In this document: piece after piece, positions 9,681 to 18,914 of the stretch
How the letters are laid out: each line of letters opens with the position of its first letter
Position numbering within the stretch: the stretch's first letter is position 1
From: Micromonosporaceae bacterium KJ-029
GTDB lineage: Bacteria; Actinomycetota; Actinomycetes; Mycobacteriales; Micromonosporaceae
Assembly (NCBI GenBank): GCA_005402585.1
Contig: BIFP01000007.1
Location: 1 to 64,000 of the forward strand
Direction: 5' to 3'
DNA: 64,000 bases
The notes under the pieces: generated by a model
The model's input: only the letters and a program-made list of their open reading frames with translations
What the model was told of the DNA's origin: nothing
Databases searched by the model: none
Translations under genes and position numbers: made by a program

Positions 9681-10355
9681 ATGATCCGCAACATCGTGCT
9701 CGTCCACGGCGGCTTCGTCGACGGTTCGGGCTGGCAGGCCGTCTACGACCTGCTCGTCGCCGACGGCTTCCGCGTGTCGGTCGTGCAGAACCCGACCCTG
9801 TCCCTGGCCGGGGACGTCGCCGCTACCCGCCAGGTCGTCGACGGCCTGGACGGCCCGTGCGTCCTGGTCGGCCACTCCTACGGCGGTGTCGTCATCAGCG
9901 AGGCCGGTACGCATCCCAACGTCGCGGCACTCGTATACATCGCCGCTTTCGCTCCGGACAAGGGCGAGTCGGTCAACACGCTCATCGCCGACCCGCCGCC
10001 CGGCGCGCCCGTGCCGCCGATCCTGCCCCCGGTGAACGGGTTCCTCTTCCTCGACCGGGACAAGTTCGCCGCCTCCTTCGCCGGTGACCTGCCCGCCGAT
10101 CAGGCGGCGTTCATGGCCGACTCGCAGGTCCCCTGGGGCGTGGACGCCCTCGGCGGCGCGGTCACTGAACCCGCGTGGCGCGCCAAGCCGTCCTGGTACC
10201 TGGTGGCGACCGACGACCGGATGATCCCGCCGCCCGCCCAGCACGCCATGGCGCAGCGCGCCGGGGCGACCGTCGCGGAAACGCCCGGCAGCCACTCGGT
10301 CTACCTGTCGCAGCCCGCCGCGGTCGCCGACCTCATCCGCCAGGCCGCCACCTGA
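9681..10355 (+). CDS. Alpha/beta-hydrolase
   Basis: 224 residues. It has HG box IVLVHGGFVDGSGW, elbow GHSYGG near residue 69, acid segment WYLVATDDRMIPP and His in ETPGSHSVYLSQP. ATG 9681 is preceded by GAGGAGCG. It lies directly after the LAL regulator on the same strand and is probably controlled by it or co-transcribed. Paralogues: intact at 4587-5306, broken at 63-377, 6640-6840 and 10388-10590. Confidence 0.87.
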   Translation: MIRNIVLVHGGFVDGSGWQAVYDLLVADGFRVSVVQNPTLSLAGDVAATRQVVDGLDGPCVLVGHSYGGVVISEAGTHPNVAALVYIAAFAPDKGESVNTLIADPPPGAPVPPILPPVNGFLFLDRDKFAASFAGDLPADQAAFMADSQVPWGVDALGGAVTEPAWRAKPSWYLVATDDRMIPPPAQHAMAQRAGATVAETPGSHSVYLSQPAAVADLIRQAAT

Positions 10356-10387
10356 CAACGGTCGTCCGCACCAGAGAGACCATCATC

Positions 10388-10590
10388 ATGAACGGAATCC
10401 GATTCACCCTGCGCCGCGCAGGCCCCTGCTGACCACCGCCGCCATCGCTTTGTCGCTGGCGATGGCGGCTCTCGGCCGAGGCGACCGCGGCGGTCGCCCC
10501 GGCCGCAGGCCACAACCTCGGCCCAGCCAAGCCGACCGTGGTGCTCGTCCACGGCGGCTTCGCCGACGCGACCATCAGCTGACCGCCGTC
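10388..10590 (+). pseudogene. Secreted alpha/beta-hydrolase, 5' remnant
   Basis: After ATG 10388 the first frame stops at once. The next frames restore a signal-peptide-like run (LTTAAIALSLAMAAL) and then PTVVLVHGGFADAT, the hydrolase HG box. The rest of the gene is missing. At least two frameshifts are needed. It is the third broken hydrolase copy in this region, lying 32 bases after an intact one. Confidence 0.6.
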
Positions 10591-11389
10591 ACCGACCGAC
10601 ACGCGGGTACGGGAGAACCTCGCCGAACGCGACGACGTGCGTAACGAAGCTGGCAACACTCGACCCGTGCCTTTGGCTCGGCGCCTCCGAGAACAGCCTT
10701 TTCCAGCGTCGCCATCGCCTCTGCCAAGCAACCCGCGAGACGGAGCAGGCGTCTCGGCCGGTTCCGCGCGTCAGGCGCCCAGTGCCCGGGTCCTCGGCGA
10801 CGACTCGGAGTGGCGGAGCCTATGGGGTGAGGCGGGAGTGAGAGAGTTCCCGCAGATCAACAGGCTCCGCGCGGTGCTGTCCGGTCCGTCTGAACTGCCC
10901 GGCCAGATCGCACTGCTGTAGCTGGCCACACCCACCGATGGACGCCGAAGGGCACCTTCAGTTTGGAAGATCGTTTCCGGCTGTTGTGATCTGCCCGGAT
11001 CGCCTGGTCAACGGCGGTGTCGTGCTGCCCGATCATGACCGCTGTTGACTGTCTGGGGCACGGGTTACTGGCACGTGGCTGGCACGGCGGTGCGGTGGGC
11101 GCGTGGCTGTCCGGCGGTGTGTGGCTTACCGCCCCCGGCCTGTCGGGCCGGGGGCGGCTTGCCGTGTCGCCGGCTCCGCGCGCCCGGACTCCGGTACCCG
11201 GTGGCAAGCCGCGAAGCGGCGCGGCAGGCCAATGGACCCTGCCGACGGCGGTGGTTGCGGCCCTCTTCGCAACGTTGTCCGTCGAGTTCTTGGGGGCTGG
11301 ATGCGATCCATTCACGGTCGACCGGGGCGTGCTCCAGCTGTCGACTCGGCGACCCTGGGATCTGGTGCTCGCGTGGTTCACTGTCGAGC
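10591..11389. other. Gene-poor stretch with a hairpin
   Basis: No convincing gene. A 94-residue open frame at 10637-10921 lacks homology I recognise and has poor composition. A strong GC hairpin at 11129-11157 (arms CCGCCCCCGGCC / GGCCGGGGGCGG, 5-base loop) is terminator-like. Confidence 0.5.
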
Positions 11390-12031
11390 ATGAGGTGGCG
11401 ACGGACTCGGCTGATGGCAACTGTCCTGGCGGTCATCCTGGCGATAGTCTCCGTCGTTGTCTGGCGATGGTGGCACAACCATCCGCCGTACGGTCCGGAA
11501 GCGCTGGCCGTGAAGTCCTCGCTCAGTTTTGTGAGCTACGAGGAGGCTCAGACTGCGCTCGGTGAGACGGCCCATGCCCCGGTCACCTACGGCCGCGATC
11601 AGTTGGTGCTCAGCCGGGTCTCCTGGCAGACCCCGCCAAAGCCACTCGATGGCGGATACTTCGCGATCTTCCTCATCGACAAGCGCACCAACCACAAGCC
11701 AGAGGTCTTCAGCGTGGCCGCGCCACAGGAGGCCGTGGGCATCGGGAGCGCGGGCGTCGAGAACCGGATCGCCGAGCGCTATTCCTGGCTTCGAGGCGCG
11801 GGTGATGCCATGTTCGGGGACGACGAGTATCAGAGCAACGGCAACAGACTTCACGTGGCAGACGAGAAGGCTTCACCGCTTACCTTCGTCGCGCTCTTTC
11901 CGTACATCGAGGAGCCGGATCCGGAGCTTCCGAGGGCGACCGCGCCGGTTGCGATGTCCGATCTGCTGCTGGCCCTGGTCCACATGGGTCCGGACGGACA
12001 GGTGTACTGGGCACAGCGGCTCCAAGGCTAG
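11390..12031 (+). CDS. Membrane-anchored hypothetical protein
   Basis: 213 residues from ATG 11390. There is a short basic N-terminus (RWRRTR), one membrane helix (MATVLAVILAIVSVVVW, residues ~9-25) and an extracytoplasmic domain of about 185 residues. The domain has no fold I recognise; it includes YFAIFLIDKRTNHKPEV and ALFPYIEEPDPELPR. The Type II-like orientation suggests a surface-exposed anchored domain. ATG 11414 is an alternative start. No operon partner; a tRNA-fragment scar follows. Confidence 0.6.
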   Translation: MRWRRTRLMATVLAVILAIVSVVVWRWWHNHPPYGPEALAVKSSLSFVSYEEAQTALGETAHAPVTYGRDQLVLSRVSWQTPPKPLDGGYFAIFLIDKRTNHKPEVFSVAAPQEAVGIGSAGVENRIAERYSWLRGAGDAMFGDDEYQSNGNRLHVADEKASPLTFVALFPYIEEPDPELPRATAPVAMSDLLLALVHMGPDGQVYWAQRLQG

Positions 12032-12285
12032 GTAAGCGGCCGGCTGGCCCGGCCGATGCCGGCCGGAGGCCGCCAGCAGGCCGGAGCCGGCTGGCGCGGC
12101 CCGCTTGCGGGCCGCCTTGACGACGCGAAGAGAACAACTCGGCAGGCAACAACTCTGGCCACATGGCTTGACCAGCGGTCAAGGAGCGCTAACCGAACGG
12201 CGCGCTTGACCGAAGTGGTCCCCAGGAAGCCAGAAAGGCCGGCCCGATGTTTCGGACCAGCCTTCTGACCTGCTGTTTCATCTTG

Positions 12286-12330
12286 TCGGGACGGCCGGAT
12301 TTGAACCGACGACCCCTTGTTACCGATCGC
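12286..12330 (-). other. tRNA 3'-end fragment (possible att site)
   Basis: The minus strand reads GGGGTCGTCGGTTCAAATCC then GGCCGTCCCGA. This is a T-arm with the conserved GGTTCAAATCC loop plus the 3' acceptor strand. The D-arm and 5' acceptor strand (expected TCGGGAC) are absent upstream, so it is not a full tRNA gene. Such fragments are typical attachment-site remnants of integrative elements. Adjacent direct repeats GCTTGTC could be recombinase arm sites. Confidence 0.6.
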
Positions 12331-12505
12331 GATGATCCAGGGCTTGTCATTGCTTGTCGAAAACTGTCACTGAGCTGCGCAAACGCGGCCACGCACTAGT
12401 CATCGATTGTTGCTGATTGGCAGCCTTGGGCCTGGGTTTTCGGGGGGTAAACGGGGGGCGCCGAGGCGGTTCGGCCCGACCATCACGACCGGGCATGGGG
12501 GTTCG

Positions 12506-12548
12506 TGTCGGTGGGGGGATTCGAACCCCCAGACCCCGCATACCTGCC
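12506..12548 (-). other. tRNA 3'-end fragment (possible att site)
   Basis: The minus strand reads GGGGTCTGGGGGTTCGAATC then CCCCCACCGACA, a T-arm with the GGTTCGAATCC loop and 3' acceptor strand. The 5' half of the tRNA is missing. It differs in sequence from the fragments at 12286 and 26555, so it marks an independent integration target. Confidence 0.6.
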
Positions 12549-13067
12549 GGAAACAGGCATGCATGCGTTGCAGCGTATGCGGAGGTAGCCAGCCGGTCAA
12601 CGACGGCAGACAACAGGGCTTCGACGTTCCCCTTTGCACACTCACGACCCCATGGGCTACCAAGGCGCGGGTGGCCACCCCAAAGCGTTCGACGCCGGTC
12701 ACAAGTCAGCTCGGTCAGGTGGGATCAGCCTGTGCGTGGATAGCGGAATGCCGGCAGGGTAGGTCAGCAACGAAGCTGCCGTACTGGGCAGTGCATCTTG
12801 GTCGACTGCGGTCTTACCGGAAGTTTCAACCTATCTAGCCTCTGGCTGGATCCGCAGAAGTGCTTTCCGATCAGGGAAGATAGGGGCCTGTCGAGAGCCC
12901 TGATCATCCCGTCACGGGAGGCACCTGCAGAGTGGAGGCTACCCCAATACGTCCGAAGATCGGCTGGGCCGGGCGGGAAGCGCTCCAGACCCCCGGCCTC
13001 ACCATGAACGACACTGCCGACTGACCTTCTGATGGAGCCGGTTGGCTGAATGGTCCCGCGCCTACAG

Positions 13068-14249
13068 CTACGTGGAGGGGTTTGGTTGCTCGGGTGGGTT
13101 CCCGCGGGCCCGGATGCTGTCGGCGATGGCGACTCCGGCCAGGACGAGTGTGGCGGTGAGGCCGGCCACCAGTGCGGGTGCGAGCAGCAGAGCGGGGCCG
13201 GCGACGATCAGGATGAGCAGCGCGATCAGCCGGGGTGGTGACACCCGGCTGAACACTTCGTACTCGAAGCGGGCTCGTCCGGCCAGGAACAATGCGGGGC
13301 CGCCGAGGATGATGGCGGCCAGCCAGGGTGTGGTGTGGTCGGTGGGGTGGGCGATGACGACTTCGAAGCCGGCGGAGGCGACGACGACGCCGGCCACCAT
13401 GAGCAGGTGGGTGTTGGGTGTGGATCGCACGAATCCACCCGGATCTCGGGAGGACTCGATGGTGGCCTTGAGCAAGGCCCCGGCGCGGTGGACGTAGATT
13501 TGCCACAGCAGCACGGTGGCGGCGAAGGCGAGCAGAAGCGCCGCTGTGCGGTCGAGTGTGGTGTCGTTGTCGGCGTAGGCCAGGGTGGTGAGGAGGATGA
13601 GATCGCCGAGGGCGAGGGTGAAGAATTGCTGGTAGCGCTCCGCCAGGTGGTCGGCTGCCACGCGGTACTGGGATGTGGGTATCCGCCCGAGCCGGGGCGT
13701 GGGGTAGCGGAGCCAGGCTGATCCGTAGTCGATGGCGAGCGCCGCGACCCACAGCAGGCCCCGGGTGGGGCCCGCGACGAGACCGCCGGCGAGCCAGGGT
13801 ACGGCGGACACGGCGAACCAGAAGATGAACCGGGTGGCGTGTACACGCGCCGCGTGGGGACGCAGTGCGGCGACGAGGAAGATGCCACGGCCCAGTTGGA
13901 TCGCCACGTATGCGCCCGCGAAGAGCAGGGCATCGTCGGCGAAGGCGGTGGGCAGCGTGCCTGCAAGCAGGATGGTGCCGAACATGACCCATAGCGTCAT
14001 GGGGAAGATGGGGGGCCGCTGCGGGTGGTAGAGGTCGGTTACCAGCGCGGTGACGGACCAGACCCACCAGATCGCCAACAGCAGCACCACGGCCTGGAAG
14101 GCCCCGACCCAGTCGAGACGCTGGGCCAGGGTTCGTGACGTCAGGGCGAGCGCGGCGACGAAGACCAGATCGAGGAACAGTTCCAGCAGGGTTGCGCGCT
14201 GCGGCCCCTCACCCTCCCGGGTCAGCCCTACCGCGCGGTCGGTCGTCAT
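13068..14249 (-). CDS. LtrA family membrane protein (low temperature requirement A)
   Basis: This 393-residue integral membrane protein has the LtrA N-terminal signature RATLLELFLDLVFVAALA (residues ~18-35) and ten or so hydrophobic helices, among them VVLLLAIWWVWSVTALV, LTLWVMFGTILLAGTLP-like and LIALLILIVAGPALLLAPAL. First described in Listeria as needed for growth in the cold; the biochemical function is unclear. Monocistronic, with its own start at ATG 14249. Confidence 0.87.
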   Translation of the reverse strand: MTTDRAVGLTREGEGPQRATLLELFLDLVFVAALALTSRTLAQRLDWVGAFQAVVLLLAIWWVWSVTALVTDLYHPQRPPIFPMTLWVMFGTILLAGTLPTAFADDALLFAGAYVAIQLGRGIFLVAALRPHAARVHATRFIFWFAVSAVPWLAGGLVAGPTRGLLWVAALAIDYGSAWLRYPTPRLGRIPTSQYRVAADHLAERYQQFFTLALGDLILLTTLAYADNDTTLDRTAALLLAFAATVLLWQIYVHRAGALLKATIESSRDPGGFVRSTPNTHLLMVAGVVVASAGFEVVIAHPTDHTTPWLAAIILGGPALFLAGRARFEYEVFSRVSPPRLIALLILIVAGPALLLAPALVAGLTATLVLAGVAIADSIRARGNPPEQPNPST

Positions 14250-14822
14250 CAGGTCCCCGTCTATGGCTCCGGGTCCTCAGGACTGGAGAGAGCTTCGCAG
14301 TAGGGGGCGCGGCCGACTCGGGTGGCGAGGAAGCCCTGAGCCATTCTAGGGCAGTCGCGGAATCAATATGGCAGAGATGGGGGTTTTGTCCCTGGTTTGC
14401 GTTGGTGCCCCGCGCCTCGGGTTGGCCCGAGAATCCTGGCCCTTCGTGGTGCCACCGTTGGTGAGGACGAGGCCCGGGACATCGGCGATCGCTTCCGGGG
14501 GCCTCGTCGTGCGCGTGAAAGCCGGCCGGGTGCGGATGCAGATCCGCGCGGCGCGGCGTACGGTGAGCGTGTCCTCCGATTCCCCGGTGGCCGCCACGTG
14601 CCGTCGCCACCAACCCGCTCGGGTTTGACCAATCGTCACTCCCATCGTGGCAGCCTGCTGGTCGTGCTGGCTGATCGCCGACCACGTCCCGGCCGCCCGA
14701 TCCGCTGGCCGCGACACATTCAGGACTGCCGTGCGCCCCAACGGTGGTGGGATCCAACCAGCGCGTCCGCACGGCCGCCCGTGAGCACGACGCTTCCGGA
14801 CGGCCTCACAAGGGAGCATCCG

Positions 14823-14996
14823 ATGAAGATCGCCAGGCAGTTCATCGTCAGCATTCGTCGCCGACGAGGCCAGCAGGTCAGGGCCGACTGGGTCGAGCGT
14901 GAGTTACCGGAGCGGGTGGACCCCACGGAGCAGGCCGGGCTGCTCGCCATCCTGCGTCTCGATCCGGCCGACCTCGTCGATGCGCCGTCCCCGTGA
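14823..14996 (+). CDS. 57-residue conserved small protein, copy 1
   Basis: A small basic/acidic protein (RGQQVRADWVERELPERVD, then LDPADLVDAPSP) from ATG 14823 with SD AGGGAGC. It is about 80 percent identical by eye to the protein at 19502-19675. Both copies end in CCGTGAGGG, where the stop overlaps a GTG start. At 19672 that GTG opens a glycosyltransferase; here it opens a frame (14993) that only resembles the first residues (GPFA versus GPVA) before diverging. Function unknown. Confidence 0.7.
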   Translation: MKIARQFIVSIRRRRGQQVRADWVERELPERVDPTEQAGLLAILRLDPADLVDAPSP

Positions 14997-15167
14997 GGGG
15001 CGATCCGTTCGGACCGTTCGCCAAGCGCACATCTCCCACCGTGGCGCCCCCGTGCTCCGGTGCTATTGAGGCCAATCCGCTGCAACGGGCTGGTCGATCA
15101 TCGAAACTCGAACGTGACGGCACGAGAGAGTCAGCCGCCGCAGGGCCGACCAGGGAGGGAGTGCGCC

Positions 15168-15332
15168 GTGACATCGGAATCGGTGAGCCGACGGATCGAG
15201 GGCCTGCTCAACAGCCCCAGAGGGCGCGGCCTGATGCGGCGTGGCCGCCGCAGCGCGGGCAGCCCCGGCACGCAGGGGAAGCTTCAACAGATCATGGCCC
15301 ACCTGAGCGGCTGGTCAAGCCGCCGCCGTTGA
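15168..15332 (+). CDS. 54-residue basic small protein
   Basis: Starts at GTG 15168 with a strong SD (GGGAGGGAG) six bases upstream. Sequence features: SRRIEGLLNSPRGRGLMRRG and a C-terminal GKLQQIMAHLSGW. Rich in Arg, no membrane segment. It sits 38 bases before the desaturase and may be co-transcribed. I do not recognise the family. Confidence 0.6.
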   Translation: MTSESVSRRIEGLLNSPRGRGLMRRGRRSAGSPGTQGKLQQIMAHLSGWSSRRR

Positions 15333-15370
15333 GACAAGCTGATGAAGAAGGAGCAGCCGGAGCAGCCATC

Positions 15371-16414
15371 GTGAGCGACACCAGCCTCGGCGCCGACCGC
15401 CAGCGGGGCAGCGACTACGCCGACCTTTCCCGGCAGGTCCGCGCAGCGGGTCTACTCGGGCGGCGGCGAGGCTACTACGCAGTGCGTATCGGCCTCGTCG
15501 TCGGTTCCCTCGCCGGACTGTGGGCCCTGTTCGGCTGGTTGGGTGAATCGTGGTGGCAACTCGGCGTCGCGGTGGCCCTCGCGGTGGTCTTCGCGCAGGC
15601 CGGGTTCATCGGCCACGACGCGGGGCACCGGCAGATAGCCCACTCGCGCCGGGCGAATGACCTGATCGGCATCGTGCACGGCAACCTCGTGACCGGGATC
15701 AGCTACGGCTGGTGGGTAGACAAGCACAACCGGCACCACGCCCACCCCAACACCGAAGGCAAGGATCCCGACATCACCGTGGCACCCCTGTCCTTCACCG
15801 CCGACCAGGCCCGACGGCGGCGTGGTCTCAGCGCGCTGCTCATGCGCTACCAGGCATACCTGTTCTTCCCGCTGCTCCTGCTGGAGGGCATGCATCTGCA
15901 CGCCAACAGCGTGCGGGCCGTCCTCGGCCCACGCCACATCGCCCGCCGACCCGTCGAAGCCGGACTGTTGGCCCTGCACCTGGGCGGCTACCTCACTGCC
16001 GTGTTCCTGGTCCTGAGCCCCGCGCAGGCGGTCGCGTTCATTCTCGTCAACCAGGGCGTGCTCGGCCTCTACCTCGGTTGCTCCTTCGCCCCGAACCACA
16101 AAGGCATGCCCATCCTCGGTGCCGACGACAACCTCGACTACCTACGGCGACAGGTCCTCACCTCCCGCAACGTCCGTGGCCGAATGTTCCTCGACATCGT
16201 GCTCGGCGGCCTGAACTACCAGATCGAACACCACCTGTTCCCGAGCATGCCGTGCCCCAACCTGCGCCGCGCCCGACCATTGATCAGGCGGTTCTGCGCC
16301 GAGCACGACATCGATTACCACGAAACCACGCTGGGCCGCTCCTGGGCCGAGACACTGCGCCACCTGCACGACATCGGATCCCCCGCACCTCCGACCGGCG
16401 TCGCCATGCGTTGA
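15371..16414 (+). CDS. Membrane fatty acid desaturase
   Basis: This 347-residue acyl-lipid/acyl-CoA desaturase has the three diiron histidine boxes: HDAGH (residues ~84-88), HNRHH in DKHNRHHAHPN (~119-129) and QIEHHLFP near residue 288. Hydrophobic membrane segments lie between them. The Q-x-x-H-H third box is typical of front-end (delta-6-like) desaturases. GTG 15371 is preceded by GGAGC; the frame is open upstream to 14993, where a chimeric junction with a duplicated glycosyltransferase start is visible. Likely adjusts membrane fluidity. Confidence 0.88.
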   Translation: MSDTSLGADRQRGSDYADLSRQVRAAGLLGRRRGYYAVRIGLVVGSLAGLWALFGWLGESWWQLGVAVALAVVFAQAGFIGHDAGHRQIAHSRRANDLIGIVHGNLVTGISYGWWVDKHNRHHAHPNTEGKDPDITVAPLSFTADQARRRRGLSALLMRYQAYLFFPLLLLEGMHLHANSVRAVLGPRHIARRPVEAGLLALHLGGYLTAVFLVLSPAQAVAFILVNQGVLGLYLGCSFAPNHKGMPILGADDNLDYLRRQVLTSRNVRGRMFLDIVLGGLNYQIEHHLFPSMPCPNLRRARPLIRRFCAEHDIDYHETTLGRSWAETLRHLHDIGSPAPPTGVAMR

Positions 16415-16658
16415 GCTGCGATGTCACCTGGCAGGAGCTGAGGCGCGCCCCTACTGGGCGCGTACGGTGCGCGCCGTCGGTGCCGGCGGCGTGCTCGCAT
16501 ACCTCGTCGGTGACCCCGGCGCCCGCGGTTCGACTCCCCGGCCCAGCTGGCGGTGGGGCAGGAGGAAAGCCGGGATCCGGCCCCATTGTGCGACCGGTCG
16601 GTCGCCCCGCGTCGCCGCACATTCCGAGTGGGACTATCGTATTCCGAGGGTGATCGAC

Positions 16659-17390
16659 ATGGCCGAGATCCAGCTGTCCGACGTGTTCGTGGAACTGGCT
16701 GACACACTGGTCGACGACTTCGACGTGATCGAGTTCCTGCATGTGCTCGCCGACCGGTGTGTTCAACTGCTGGGCGTCTCGGCGGCCGGGCTGCTGGTGA
16801 CCGACCAGCAGGACAACCTTCAGGTGGTGGCGGCCTCCTCCGAAGGCACCCGGCTGCTGGAGCTGTTCCAGCTGCAGACCGATCAGGGGCCTGGCGTGGA
16901 CTGCTTCCGTACCGGCCAACCCGTGTCGGTCATCGACCTGCGGACCGCCGGCCACCGCTGGCCCCGCTTCACCGCCGCCGCGGCCGAAGTCGGCTTCGCC
17001 GCGGTACACGCCCTGCCCATGCGCTTGCGTTCCGAGGTCATCGGCGCGCTGAACCTCTTCGACACCCACCCGGGCGCCCTCGACGAAGGCAAGGTCCGGA
17101 TCGGGCAGGCATTGGCGGACGTGGCCACCATCGGGCTGCTCCAGCAACGCGCCATCCAGCACCGAGACATCCTCGCCGAGCAACTGCAGGCCGCACTCAA
17201 CAGCCGCGTTCTGATCGAGCAGGCCAAGGGTGTCCTCGCCGAACGCCTTCAGGTGGACGTGGGTGAGGCTTTCGCGCTGCTGCGCAACGGCGCCCGCGGC
17301 CACAACCGGCGGCTGTCCGACCTGGCTCAGGCGATTATCGACGGCTCCGAGCAACTCGCGCCAGGAACGACAGCCAACCTGTCCGCCTGA
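16659..17390 (+). CDS. GAF and ANTAR domain protein
   Basis: 243 residues. An N-terminal GAF sensor (CVQLLGVSAAGLLVTDQQ, QTDQGPGVDCFRTGQPV, FAAVHALPMRLRSEVIGALN) is followed by a C-terminal ANTAR RNA-binding domain of three helices (SRVLIEQAKGVLAERL, AFALLRNGARGHNRRL, DLAQAII). ANTAR proteins act as transcription antiterminators that bind paired stem-loops in leader RNAs; the GAF ligand is unknown. ATG 16659 has CGAGGG eight bases upstream. Probably regulates stress or cell-envelope genes nearby, but no target hairpin pair was identified. Confidence 0.87.
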   Translation: MAEIQLSDVFVELADTLVDDFDVIEFLHVLADRCVQLLGVSAAGLLVTDQQDNLQVVAASSEGTRLLELFQLQTDQGPGVDCFRTGQPVSVIDLRTAGHRWPRFTAAAAEVGFAAVHALPMRLRSEVIGALNLFDTHPGALDEGKVRIGQALADVATIGLLQQRAIQHRDILAEQLQAALNSRVLIEQAKGVLAERLQVDVGEAFALLRNGARGHNRRLSDLAQAIIDGSEQLAPGTTANLSA

Positions 17391-17432
17391 CCGGCCACGT
17401 GAGCGTCGGATTCTCGCCAGTGGTGCTATGGC

Positions 17433-17518
17433 CACCTGACCCGAGCGCGGATCGCCACCGAGGTCGGAATATCGCAGCCGCGTGTGTCCCGGCTGGAAGT
17501 GTTTGCGCGAATCCGGTG
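17433..17518 (+). pseudogene. Sigma-factor region 4.2 remnant
   Basis: A short frame reads LTRARIATEVGISQPRVSRL, close to the region 4.2 helix-turn-helix of SigB/SigF-type sigma factors (IAERVGISQMHVSRL). No further sigma-factor sequence is present on either side. A gene fragment, non-functional. Confidence 0.4.
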
Positions 17519-17639
17519 GATCGGACATCTCGGGGCACGGAGCAGCCCGGCCCAGGGAGTAGGCTGAGGATGTCGTCCTGGACCCCGGCGGCTTCGGCCC
17601 GCGAACTTCGCGCGCCACCGTCGAAATGAGGTCCACAAG

Positions 17640-18038
17640 ATGGCCAGGTTCGGCCTTGCCCGCTCCACCCCCGTGCAGTCCGGCCCCGAGATCAACGGCC
17701 GGTCCCGGGCTGTGCCGCGTACCCGCGCCGGGAGACCACACGTCGCGCTCGCGACGTCTGCGCTGCTGCTGCTCCTGCTACTGGTCTTCATCCTGCAGAA
17801 CGGTCAGCGCATGGACGTGCGCCTGTTCGGCGCGCAGGGCCAGCTGCCGGTGGGAGTCGCGCTGCTGCTCGCCGTGGTGTTCGGCGTGCTGCTGGTGACC
17901 GTGCACGCCACCATGCGGCGCATCATCCAGCTGCAGTTGTTCAACCGTGGGCGCCGCACCCCCTCCACCACCATCACCCGTCCAGACCGCGCCGACACCG
18001 ACCCGCGCGCCGACGTACCCGAGGGACGGAAACCATGA
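17640..18038 (+). CDS. LapA/DUF1049-like membrane protein
   Basis: 132 residues with two membrane helices (VALATSALLLLLLLVFILQN, residues ~35-54, and LPVGVALLLAVVFGVLLVTV, ~68-87). Between them is the LapA-type segment QNGQRMDVRLFGAQGQLPVG. In other bacteria LapA assists lipopolysaccharide assembly; in actinobacteria the role is unknown. Its stop overlaps the start of the DUF5994 gene (ATGA), so the two form an operon. Confidence 0.8.
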   Translation: MARFGLARSTPVQSGPEINGRSRAVPRTRAGRPHVALATSALLLLLLLVFILQNGQRMDVRLFGAQGQLPVGVALLLAVVFGVLLVTVHATMRRIIQLQLFNRGRRTPSTTITRPDRADTDPRADVPEGRKP

Positions 18039-18595
18039 TCCGCTCTGCCGAGCAGCGCATGACGTGGGTCTGCACCCGTAAGCCGCCAACGGCACGCCTG
18101 CGGCTGGCCCACCCCTCGCCGTCCAGACGCGCGATCCTCGACGGCGGTTGGTGGCCGACCTCGCGCGACCCGGTCGTCGAACTGTGCAGCCTGGTCACCG
18201 CGCTTAGCGCCCAGCGGGGCGGCGTGATCGAACGGATCATGCTGCAGCCGGCGGCCTGGGACAGGCACCCGTACCGGATCGGAGTCGACGGCGCCGTGGT
18301 GCGGGTGGGCTGGTTTACCAGCCTAGACGCCGAGGTGGTGATCATCACGGGCCGGCAGGATCTGCGGATCGACCTGGCCGTGATAGCGCCGGAGACTACG
18401 CACGCCGTGGCGACGGCGGCCATGCTCGCGGCTTCCCGCCCCACCAACACCACCCGCGCCGCCGGTGACCTGCCTGTACCGCCCAGCCCTCGCTCGCGAG
18501 CAGCGGTACGAGACGGCGACGATGTCGCTGTCTGGGAGACCGAAGGCGGGCACCTTCGACCCGATCGACAACCCGCAGCGCCGGCCCGGATCTGA
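18035..18595 (+). CDS. DUF5994 family protein
   Basis: 186 residues. Family signatures: RLRLAHPSPSRRAILDGGWW, SRDPVVELCSLVTAL, RIGVDGAVVRVGWFTSLD, VIITGRQDLRIDLAVIAPET. Function unknown; the family recurs in actinobacterial stress islands. Overlaps the upstream LapA-like gene by four bases. A strong hairpin terminator follows at 18625-18659. The last 50 residues are Arg/Pro-rich and poorly conserved. Confidence 0.8.
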   Translation: MIRSAEQRMTWVCTRKPPTARLRLAHPSPSRRAILDGGWWPTSRDPVVELCSLVTALSAQRGGVIERIMLQPAAWDRHPYRIGVDGAVVRVGWFTSLDAEVVIITGRQDLRIDLAVIAPETTHAVATAAMLAASRPTNTTRAAGDLPVPPSPRSRAAVRDGDDVAVWETEGGHLRPDRQPAAPARI

Positions 18596-18624
18596 CAGCG
18601 CCAACCGGCCCGGGCCGGGGGCGC

Positions 18625-18659
18625 GGGGTCCGGGACCTCGGTTCGAGGTCCCGGACCCC
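18625..18659 (+). terminator. Hairpin terminator after DUF5994 gene
   Basis: Perfect 16-bp arms (GGGGTCCGGGACCTCG / complement) around a 3-base centre. No T-tract, as is usual for actinobacterial terminators. Confidence 0.7.
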
Positions 18660-18914
18660 CGCGGCCATCACTGACCGCGGTCCACCAGACGCGAAAGAGG
18701 CAACAATCGGGGAAGGGACGCCGGACGCGGCCGACTCCACTCACCGGTTGTCGAGGTGCCTGCGTTTGCCTCGCCGAGCCAGCCGCCACCGCTACCGACC
18801 GGTCGTGTCGTTGTCGGTGTTCGACACGCACCCCGGCAGCGAGATTGCCGTGTTCATCACCGACCAGACCGACGGCCGGTCACCGACTGAAGGTCCGACG
18901 AGCGGAGCAACCGC

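Larger units (their letters stand above)
12032..13067. other. Intergenic integration scar
   Basis: About one kilobase without a convincing gene. It contains two unrelated tRNA 3'-end fragments (separate entries) and the short direct repeat GCTTGTC-N4-GCTTGTC next to the first. Nothing else recognisable. I read it as the relic of past tRNA-targeted integration events. Confidence 0.5.

Noticed and set aside
10637..10921. 94-residue frame
   Set aside because: No recognisable domain, poor codon pattern and unclear start.
16440..16545. tRNA-like sequence (GCGGTTCGACTCC) before the GAF-ANTAR gene
   Set aside because: No acceptor pairing or clover-leaf arms can be drawn.
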